A stretch of 64,000 bases of DNA from Rhabditoides inermis (lineage: Eukaryota; Nematoda; Chromadorea; Rhabditida; Rhabditidae): contig CAWZYM010000275.1 of assembly GCA_963966185.1 (NCBI GenBank), positions 377,001 to 441,000 of the forward strand. The letters run 5' to 3'. Below are positions 17,529 to 27,800 of this stretch, piece after piece. The notes beneath the pieces were generated by a model, which had not been told where the DNA came from, searched no databases, and saw only the letters and a program-made list of their open reading frames with translations. The first letter of the stretch is position 1, and every line of letters starts with the position of its first letter. The translations under genes were made by a program, and so were the position numbers.

Positions 17529-18123
17529 ATATACTCCATCATTCCTCACATTTCTCTGCCAGCGCGCGGTCGCGTGCCTTCCCCTGTTATTCCCCCGACC
17601 CCTGAACAATGCTGTGCGGCGGAGGACACTAACTGGACTGGTACTCGATTTTGCTACTCTCTACATTTACGGCATTGAGACTGGAGAGGAATCCTCGAAG
17701 ACGATGACACTCTCGAAGACGTCTTTTCGCGATCGATCGTTGAAGCCCGGATCTTCCGCCGCTGAGATCGAAACTTCCTCAGAAGCCGCAAGCAGGGGAT
17801 GACAAGCATCACCAACAACGCGTACGCATCCACGGGACCAGCGAAACCCGTGTTGTTGGAACTCGCAGTAGGCATTGTATTACCGTATTTTACCGTATCC
17901 CACCGTAATTTACGTAATCGATAATGTGTGCTACTTGATTCGAGATAAATATTCAGATTCAGATATATATGTACATGTTTGATTGCAGATGCAGATGCTG
18001 TTTCCGGAGCAGGCCAAGGCGCGTCCGGACGTGATCGCGAAGAGCGCGCCCGAGGTGTACGCAGCTATCGACACACTCTACCAGTACAACACCGTCTTCG
18101 CCCGCATGAGAAACAAGGCATGA
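16213..18123 (+). CDS. mdt-20: Mediator complex subunit 20 (MED20)
   Basis: Six phase-0 exons: 16213-16341, 16480-16536, 16603-16731, 16820-16894, 16971-17042, 17989-18123; 198 residues, close to the usual ~210. It begins MGVSWVFESD, like MGVTCV in animals. Family landmarks follow in order: AHIFIFHHSNFPQSSFSI (the MHNSEYPLSCF block), FDLILGKL, YQLKDFIVRVGTATM (YQYCDFLVKVGTVTM in human), KGVIVEVEYPPSQVAS, and a final IDTLYQYNTVFARMRNKA. MED20 is a head-module subunit of Mediator, which bridges activators and RNA polymerase II in the nucleus. The ATG abuts an acceptor (trans-splice type). The last intron (946 bp) holds a (TA)n array and a LINE 3'-end copy. Recognition is confident. Confidence 0.93.
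17471..17523. repeat. (TA)n microsatellite
   Basis: About 26 TA units in the last MED20 intron, preceded by AACT and closed by AGTT, so the flanks are also inverted (AACTATA...TATAGTT). Confidence 0.9.
17683..17948 (+). mobile_element. LINE 3'-end repeat, copy 2
   Basis: About 265 bp matching the reverse complement of 13329-13592, from GAGAGGAATCCTCGAAGACG through TACCGTATCCCACCGTAA to ATTCGAGATAAAT, with scattered substitutions. Non-coding. It lies in the last MED20 intron. Confidence 0.85.
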
Positions 18124-18618
18124 TATGGAGAGACGGGCATGTCTGTCTGTACTTATGTTATGATGATACTGAATGAGAAGCGATGGACAGTATTGTTGTT
18201 TTCACGTTGTACTTTGAAGTTTTCATATATGTTATTGTACATGTTGTACGATTGTGTTTCTGGATTTGGCGATGTTGTGATCTCGTAATAATACGATTTT
18301 TGAAAGGTATGTGGTGGTGGTGTGTTGTTTGAGTCGTTGCGCAGCGACGCTCCTCTTGGAGGAGTCTACCTGATATTTCTATTATGTAGTAGTGCAGTGT
18401 GAACGTGATTGTCTTGTGACCTATCGAAGTTGAATTTCGTTCGGTGGGACAGTGGGATTCGAAATGCTGGATTGGAAATGACGCGTTTACGTTTTGTCTG
18501 GGCGGATGTGATAGAAGGTGCAAACGCAGATTGCAGAGGAAGGAGGAGTATATCGGGATAAGAGCGAGATGAAGGGAAGACAGGAGAGTGTGAAGTGTCG
18601 ACCGTGCGTGTTTGCAGC
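18124..18618. other. intergenic spacer
   Basis: About 495 bp between the MED20 stop and the lyase start, no gene seen. It ends in TTTGCAG (18611-18617) one base before the lyase ATG, a likely trans-splice site. Confidence 0.5.
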
Positions 18619-21283
18619 ATGTCCTCGTTGACGGGCGGTTGGTTCTCGCGCCAGCAGCAGCTGGACATGTTCCGACTGCTGGCAGAGCAGGTCGACCACG
18701 GCAGACAGGCATTCAACAGCGCCTGCTACGAACTGGAGGCGTGGCAGGTGAGGGAGGGCACGGCCCTGTCTCTGCCTCTCTGCCTCTCCTTTCCTCCTTC
18801 CCTTTTCTCTCCTCTCCTTTCTCCTTCTCTCTATCTCTCCTTCTCTCTATCTCTCCTTCTCTCCTTCTCTCCTTCTCTCCTTCTCTCCTTCTCTCCTTCT
18901 CTCCATTTCTCCATTTCTCCTTCTTTTCTCTCCTTCTCTCTTCCTCTCCTCTTCTCCTTCTCTCCTTCTCTCCTTCTCTCCTTCTCTCCTTCTCTCCTTC
19001 TCTCCTTCTCTCCTTCTCTCCTTCTCTCCATCTCTCCATCTCTCCATCTCTCCTTCTCACCTCTCTTTCTCTCCTTCTCTCCTTCTCTCCTTCTCTCCTT
19101 CTCTCCTCTTCTCCTTCTTTCCTTCTCTCCTTCTCTCCTTCTCTCCTTCTCTCCTTCTCTCCTTCTCTCCTTCTCTCCTTCTCTCCTTCTTTCCTTCTCT
19201 CCTTCTCTCCTTCTCCCCTTCTCTCCTTCTCTCCTTCTCTCCATCTCTCCTTCTCTCCATCTCTCCATCTCTCCATCTCTCCTTCTCTCCTTCTCTCCTT
19301 CTCTCCTTCTCTCCTTCTCTCCTTCTCTCCTTCTCTCCTTCTCTCCTTCTCTCCTTCTCACCTCTCTTTCTCTCCTCTCTTTCTCTCCTCTTTCTCTCCT
19401 CTTTCTCTCCTTCTCTTTTAGGTCTAAATCAATGTGAGATCTATGTTGTCAGATCGTCTCGTACACGATGTCGTTCGTTCTGTTCTCTTGCTGGCTGCGG
19501 GAGGTTCTCGCATCTGACAAGTCCTTGCCGGTGCGCCTGCGCGCCCTCGGATTCCGCCTCATGCGCAGCCTGCCGTGGGTCAGGAGAAAGGTGCGCGTGC
19601 AGCCAATTCTTGGCTATTACAATAACCCAAACTGCCTGTATGTCAAGGAATAATGGATTTTTTTCGCCAGCATACACTTAATCGTAATTGTTGTTTCTTC
19701 AAACTTTCTCATTCGTCAGTAATTGATAAAGTAACTCTTTTTTGCAGATTATCGCAGATTTGGAGCGCGCGCGGAAGGAGATAGAGGAAGAGGTGAAAAA
19801 GAAATGAAGGGAGAAAAGAGGGGAGAGACTCTTCGCAGGTGCACTCGTCTGACATCACGCGTGACTTCTACAAGTTCCTGCCGGAACGCGGCTTGTCTGC
19901 TGGAGAGATTGTCTCAGAAGCCACGTGAGTTATCCCACCCAATACTTTGATCAATCAATCAATCGTTTATCCGGAATCGTTGGGCGCGTCCTAGCTGGTC
20001 CGCCGCCTCCACGCCGCCGCCTTCTTTCCGCCACAACGCCGCCTGTCGTCGCCATTTCCCCGCCTTCCCTCTGCCTTCCTTCCGCCTTCTCTTCGCCATT
20101 CGGTCGTCGCGCACGTGCAATCCATCGATATCACTCATTTGGCAGCGCGCCGATCACCAAATGGCGGAGAGAAGGCGGTGGAACGACGGCGGAAAAGCGG
20201 CCTTGTGGCGGAGAGAAGGCGGCGGCGTGGCGGCTGCGGACCAGCTAGGACGCGCCCGTTATGTCTGAATATGACAACACAATCATGATGATATGAAGCA
20301 TACAGTAGTGTCTAAGATGCTTAGATGCATATAGGCTAACGCCGGGGAAAGACAGGTAGGCTGACGAGGTTAGTGGCGGGAAGACGGTACTTGATCGATA
20401 TTCATTCCTGGACCATTAGAGTACCATTTTTGACATGTAGATCTACGGGTTTTCCTTTGCTCCCGTGCCAATTAGTATCTTCTCGCGCCATAGCTACTTT
20501 CACGTGAGGATACTTTCTGCCGCCTCACTGGTTTCTCGGGAAGGATTCTTGTCGATGACCGAACATGCGGCGGCGGTGGGGCAAAATGAGGACCCGACCG
20601 CACGCCGCGGGGAAAAGAATAATAATATGTCTGTCAACTACTTTGATGCTTGCTTTAAACCCCTCCGAATGGTTTCCGAAGATCCGAAGCGACTGACGAC
20701 AATTTCATCCGCATTGCCGCGGACGGGATTTTGTTGCCGTAGTCACACCAGTGGTCAGAAGCTTTGAACAGAATAAGTGCTATAGGGAGGGATTGGTAGT
20801 GCGCGCGTGCAATGTGACGCGGAATGGGTGTTGCAGTGCGTACGCGAACATGGGCAGTCGTCCGGTGGGCACGCTGCACGCCGACCCGCGCACCAAGGAC
20901 ACGGACATGGACGTCGTCAGCGAGGTGGGCAGGGGAGCACATGCTTTCATGGCATGCTTCCATATCATAGGTCGGGTTTTTTTTCAAAAGATGACGTTTA
21001 GCTATTCTTGATCCATAATTTTTTCCCTAAAGGAATACGTGGGGAGGATCGAAAGCAAAACGAAAATCATTTTTGCAAGAATCTGTCCCATGCAGAAAAC
21101 TGCTCGGAGGCGCACTTGCAAATTGCACACTTACAGTAGACTGTGGTAATGCAGGTGTTCACCTTGTTCTCACACTCGGACCCGCATCGCAGCGACGCGT
21201 TCCCGGGAGCGAGAAAAATGGAAGCAGAGGTACGTCCGTCCCTTTCGCCCTCCTTCCCTCTTCTTTCGTATCGTAGAGTCAGT

Positions 21284-21319
<36 letters not shown>

Positions 21320-24300
21320 ACAGAGAAGAGAGCGGGATGGAGGGAGAGACGGTCCGTCTTGCAGATCGTGCGCATGACGTGCGCCATGTTCCACGGGGGG
21401 AACGAGTCGTGTGGCACTGTGGCGATGGGAGGCACCGAAGCCGTGCTGCTCGCATGTCTCGGTCAGGGGTGACCATTACAACAACGCTGATTAGACAAAA
21501 AAGGATTTAGTCGGGAATTATCTGTCTTTTTTGTGGGTGAAAGGCACGGAAACTGTTTCGACATCAGGATTTCATATTATGTCGAAATATGCAAATGCGA
21601 CCAAAATAGAACAAACATTGTATTACACACATCTCAACTACCCTATATCCACTCATAACTTCCTTTTTTTATATATATTGTGTTCCCTTTTTTGACCGAC
21701 ATAGACAGTTTCTAGACAGCGCATGCAAATGCGTTCATTGCTGTCTGATAAAATGACGGCGACCGGTCTACAGAAATCAAAACTGTATTTATCGATCGAT
21801 ATCAAGCCAACTAGGTGGAAAATCAAAAATCGGGCTCTGTGGAGCCCTCGGCCTACTTGTAACCCATGTACTGTGAAAGTCTCGTATCTCTACCTCTATC
21901 CATTGCCTAAAAAGTGTACCTAAGTGAAATGATTCTGTACATATTGCTCAATTACAAGAAAACGAAAGTAGATACGGCATTCTAGTTTTTGCACATCTTT
22001 TTGAATATGGAAGGGTCAATTGTTGTGGAAATTTGAGCTCTACATGTCTATTCGTTATTGTGTTATGAGTTTTGTGAAATCATGCAATTGTGTTAACCGA
22101 AGCTGCGGCTCGCCAAACAAGTAAATCAAAAATCGGGCTCTGTGGTGACCTCGGCCTACACGAGCAGCATCTACTGTGAAAACTTCATACCTCTAGCTCT
22201 TTCCTCCGCCGAAAAAAGTGTACCTAACTGAAAAGCTGAAATCAGATAGAGCTCTACAACATGTCTCCGAGAAAAGTTCCAGTGTTCCAGTATTAGCGAA
22301 TCTCTTTGGATATGAAATAGTCAGTTTCTATGAAAATTCGAGCCTTTAATCTCTTTTGTTGATGAGTTGTGAGCTACTTCGTAAAAGCATACAACTGAAT
22401 GAACTGAAATCGCAGCTCAACAAAATCTAAAATCGGGCCTCGTGGTGACGTTGGCACACATGAGATACAACTGATGTGAAAAATTCAAATTTCTAGCTTT
22501 CTCTCCCGCCGAAAAAAGTGTACCTAACTGACGATAGTCAAAAAAGAGTTCATGTAAACAAGAGTTGTGTAGTAGTACTGTATGACATATGACAATTGCG
22601 ACAACTAGTGAATGTGGACATGTTATGGGCATGACATATTTTAAAATGAATAAGTTTCATACGCTAGAAAAGGAGTAATCCTGATTTGAAATGTTTACCA
22701 GATCCAATTGCGCAGCTGATAAGCGACCGCGCAAGCGCGCAATTGTGAGAAATGACCGCAATATAGAACATTTGCATAATATTCGCATCTTTCGTGTAAT
22801 ATTCCGGCCGTCCGAATTTGTCGGTCAGAAAAGGGAACACACTATAGGGCATCCCCCCCCGTTCATCGTACGGCAGTCATTTTGCTGAATGTTTACCAGA
22901 CAGCATTTGAGTCATCAATAGCCCGTTATCAGTTCGCGCGAGACCATTCGACCGCGCAATTCGCGCGCTTGGCGGTCTCTTTTCAGGGAAATGAGGGTCA
23001 TTTGCAAGTCTAATGAAGCAGAGTTCTTCATCTTCTAAAGTTAACTACTCCTTTCAGAATCAAGCAATCTTCACAAAATTTTGTTATGTGATGTGTATCA
23101 ATAGTGCCATCAATATCTAGTGTTCGATTTTTGATTTTCGCCTTCGTTTTTCAGTTAGAGTCCAAAAACCTTGATTTTGAGTCGATTTCCAATGGGAAAA
23201 CTCCAAAACTCCTATATATATGCGAGAAAGGTGAAAAGGAAGAGGGGTGTGCTGATGTCGGCAGTGTGTTCTCTAGTCTTGTCAGCTTGTCACGATGTCC
23301 GATCCAGGATGAAAAAGAAGGGGAATATAGATCGTGCAACAATGTAGCATGCTCGACTTGTGAAGAGAGTGGACTGTTGCTAGCTTCTCTCGATCGCTCT
23401 ATATGCGACTTGTTTTTTTTACGAAAGTTGTTGTAAAGTGATGTTAAGAAATGTTGTGTTGAGCGTACCGCAACCGGGCCTACTCGCACGGCATTGTCAA
23501 ACCGGAGATTGTGGCGCCGGCGACTGCACATCCCGCGTTGATCAAGGTGAGGGAGTTGGAGGAGGAGAGAGGGAGAGAGAGAAGAGAGAGAGAAAAGAGA
23601 GTGTGAATGAGAGAAAGAAACGAGGGAGAGGGAGAAGAGAGAGAGAATGACAGAGAGAGAGAGAGTGAGAGAGAGAGAGAGAGAATGACAGAGAGAGAGT
23701 GAGAGAGAGAGAGAGAGAGAGTGAGTGAGTGAGTGAGTGAGTGAGTGAGTGAGTGAGTGAGTGAGTGAGTGAGTGAGTGAGTGAGTGAGTGAGTGAGTGA
23801 GTGAGTGAGTGAGTGAGTGAGTGAATGGGGGGAGAGAGGTGAGAGAGTGGGTGATAGAGGAGAGAGTGTGTGTGTGTGTGGTTGAGGCGGCCGGTCTGTT
23901 CGGCATGCGTCTGGTTCGCGTGGCAGTGGGGGAGGATGACGCGGCCGACGTGGGCGCCATCAAACGCGCCATCGGACCCAACACGGCTATGGTGGGTGGT
24001 GGGTGGGGGGATGGATGGAGAGTGGTGGCTGCTGTCACGCATCGACGCATCCCGGCGATCACTCGAGGTGTGAGTGATGTTTCCAGATTGTCGCCTCTGC
24101 TCCCAACCACGTGACCGGCACGATGGACGCCATCGGCAAGCTGGCCGATGTGAGTCCAAGTCGACTTTTTCTTTCTCTCCCTGTACTCTCTTCTTCCCAC
24201 AGCTCTCGGTCCGCTACTCTGTGCCCCTGCACGTGGACTGTGCCCTGGGCGGCTTCCTGCTGCCTTTCATGGAGCTGGCCGACCTGGCCACTCCTTCCTT

Positions 24301-24778
24301 CGACTTCCGCCTGCCCGGAGTCAGCAGTATCAGCGTCGACGTGCACAGGGTGAGTAGGGTGTATGTATGCATTGTCTGACGTTCTCATTTTAATATCCGG
24401 TTTATTGTGTTTCATATGGTGTGCAGTGCATGGCTCGTATGGTGTGGTTTTGATCAATAATGTATAGATGAGATGAGGAATTTGGTTGCGATATATTTCC
24501 GAAAATTTACCGCACCCATGTTTGCAGTTTGGGCAGTCTCCGCGCAGCTGCTCTGTGCTGATGTACCGCTCGCCGCGCCTGCTCGAGTACCAGCTCTTCT
24601 CGCACTCGGAGTGGGCCGGCGGACTCTACGCCACACCCACGTTGACCGGAGGAAGGAACGGCGCCGCCGTCGCCACCGCATGGGCCACCATGCTGCTCAA
24701 GGTTGGGAAGGGGAAAGGCGGAAGGGGGGATGGAGTGTTGCAGATACCGTAGCTTGAATACCTGATTGCTGGTAAACC

Positions 24779-24812
<34 letters not shown>

Positions 24813-27800
24813 CTCTCGCTCTCTTTTCATTGCCTATCATGGACTACTACTATGAGTCGCACTAGCGCATGTTGACACTGATTGCTCGCTCACGAGGAGT
24901 TCTGTTAAAGCCACACTCTCGGATACAAACCAAATTGACAGGATACCTTAGCTAGAATCCTAGACATCGATTTATGGTTACTTTTTTCCTACGCGCTATA
25001 TACGTTTCAGTACGAAAACGTACAGAGCTGTTTTTTTGGCTACCTCATTCCTTATCTGACGGTCAAAGACCGAGCCGTTGTGGCCTAGTGGTTAGCGCAT
25101 CAGTCTGTCAGACCAGAGACCGGGGTTCGAGACCGCGCTCGCGATTTTTGTTTTGCCGGCATTTTCTGGATTTTGCGCTTCTATTTGATAGAGAAAATAC
25201 AGATTACAAATGTTAACGCTATGTTATAACAGATTTCATACTGAACGTTTCAACCAAAACAATATATCAACTGTAAAAACACAGTACAAATGAACGAAAT
25301 TGGAATCCAATATCCAATAACAATAATGTCCAAAATTAAACGTATTTGTAGTTACAAAGAGGCCGAAGCACTACGCAAAAAGGTCCAAGTTCAGAAAGTG
25401 CTGGCAAAACAAAACAAAAAACGCGAGCGCGGTCTCGAACCCCGGTCTCTGGTCTGACAGACTGATGCGCTAACCACTAGGCCACAACGGCTTGGTCTTT
25501 GACCGCCAGAGGTGGAATCAGGTTGCCATAAAACCAGCCCTGTACTTTTTCGTACTGGAACGTATTTGGCGCGTAGGAAAAAGTAACACCATAAATCGAT
25601 GTCTAGGGGGTCCTTACTAAGGTATCCTATCAATTTGGTTCGGATCCGAGAGTGTGGCTCTAACAACACTCCTCGTCAGGGTCGTGCGGGATACGTGGAC
25701 GCGACACAGCGGGTGATCGAGGGCACGCGCCGACTCGCAGAGCTCATCGAACGCATCGACGGAGTCGACATCAAGGTGGCAGGGGATAGACACGACTTGA
25801 ATGTTCATTCGATCAACATGTTCTTGTGTATTTTGAAAGCAGTTCGGCGAGTTCTGGGACCGGAGGCGGTGGAAATTGCACTGTCTGGGGATCGACAATA
25901 CAGTGTTGGGCCTATTGCTGATGCGCTCTTGGATTAGCAGTGAGATGTCGTGTCACGAAATGTGTGAGGGTATGGGTTGTCTCAGCGATGATGTGTGGTC
26001 AGCGTCAGTGGTTAGACGAGCGGTGAGAAACAGGATATTTGCTTTAATAGGTTGTCAAAGCTCAATCGCTGTGAGTGGTGAGTCAACAAATGACAACCGT
26101 TGACGTACTTTGTTGCAGGGTTCAGCCGACACTTGCATCGTGGCGTTCGCGACGCGCGACGTGGACGTGTACGTGGTGATGGAGATGATGTGCGATCGGG
26201 TGGGTGAGGGTGGGGAAGGGTCGGGGAAGCTAGGCAAGGAGAAAAGCGAGAGGGAAAGGTGGGGTAGAGCACATTGATTTCACGATACGCGTGCCATTGT
26301 TGTGTCGACGCTGCTCTTGCTAGCTTGTGAGCAATAAGAAATAAGGTTGAAAAAGAGAGTTGTTTTTTGCGTTGTAGAATTGTAGTCATTGTCACGAAAG
26401 ACCTTGCAGTTCACGATGATTGTTATGAGGACGATCACGATCACACTAAGATAACCCCAACACGCAATGACCGAGTAGTCTACTGCATACATTCGTGTAA
26501 TGTCGCATAGATTATCACAATAAGGCGTCTCGCCTCATTATCATTTCCATGTCTATTGATGTCGTATATAAGCGGGTCACCGACCCCCATTGCCGAATAA
26601 ACCCTATCTGGACTTGCTCATCCTTTAAGAACCTTAACTTGATCTCATGGTAGTGATGTTGTATGTGCTAGAGAGGAAGGAGAGACTCGCTTTCGCTCCC
26701 TTCAGACGTGGCACCTGGACGCTCTGCTGGAGCCGCGTGCGTGTCGCGTGCCCGTCACCGCCGACATGTGCGAGGAGGGAGTGCTGGAGCGGTTCGCAAA
26801 GGACCTGGAAGACGTGATCGCGCGACTCAGGTCAGACCTTTTCCACTCTGTTGCTGCTCCGCACACGACTCGGTTTTTGAGACCGTCGCAGCTTCTCGGT
26901 TAGTCTCTGCGCGAGCGAATAAAAGACTGTTTTCAGGTCGAACCCGGATCTGCAGCACAATAGTCGCGCTTCGTCTTTCTACAACATGGTGCACAATGTG
27001 AGATTGTTTTTTTTGTTGCCATTCTAGCATTTGTTCGCCGCTTTTTTGTCAGTTTGTATAGGCCATCACCCCCCCCCCCCCCCCCCTTTCATCGTAGGCA
27101 ATTTCGCCGGCTCGCCAGACAGACGAGAATTTTATTTTGCCCCAATTGTGTGTTTTTGTGCACAAACATGGTAAAAATGACTGAAATCGAATGGAGAACT
27201 CTGTTTCATTAGACTTGCAATTGACCCTCATTTCCCTAAAAAGAGACCGCCAAGCGCGCGAATTGCGCGATCAAATGGTCTATAGGCCATTCCCCCTTTC
27301 ATCGTACGGAAATATCGCTGGCTCTCCAGACAGACGAGAATTTTTTGCAAATTTGCCCCGATTGTGTGTTTTTGTGCTCAAACACATGAAAATGACGTAA
27401 ATCGAAAAATCGAGCACTAGAGATCTCTGAGCAGTTAGCATTCTATCTGGGCATCTCCTCCAGAAAACTGAGCGCTGTGCGATAAGTTTGAAGAGAGTAA
27501 TTAAGTTTCGAAGCTTTCCTATTAGAAATGAGCACTACTGATACCCACCACATCAAAATTTTGTGCAGATTGCTTTATTCCGGAAGGAGTAATCAACTTT
27601 AGAACATGGAGAACTCTGCTTCATTAGACTTGCAAATCACTCTCATTTCCCTAAAAAGAGACAAGCGCGCGAATTGCGCGGTCGAATGATCTCGCGCGGG
27701 CTGGTAACGGACAATTGATGTCTCGAATTCTGTCTGGTAAACATTCGGCGAAATGACTGCCGTACGATGAACGGGGGAATGCACTATATTGCTCGACTCT

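Noticed and set aside
18595..19437. Long Ser/Leu/Pro and Arg/Glu reading frames on both strands
   Set aside because: They are translations of the (CTTCTCTC)n array in the first intron of the lyase gene; the flanking exons splice across it.
23720..23823. CRISPR-like repeat array
   Set aside because: Uninterrupted 4-bp units with no unique spacers, in a eukaryotic intron.
23151..24200. 349-codon minus-strand reading frame
   Set aside because: It runs antisense through lyase exons 8-10 and the GAGT/GA repeats (THSLTHSL stretches); no family resemblance and no splice logic.
25074..25140. Functional tRNA gene
   Set aside because: A and B boxes are present but the acceptor and T stems do not pair properly, and the sequence lies in the arm of a transposable element with an inverted twin.
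25599..25937. [20 protein letters not shown] as an extra lyase exon
   Set aside because: Exon 13 joins directly to exon 14 ([13 protein letters not shown]) in phase and this matches the family spacing; the intervening frame is intronic.
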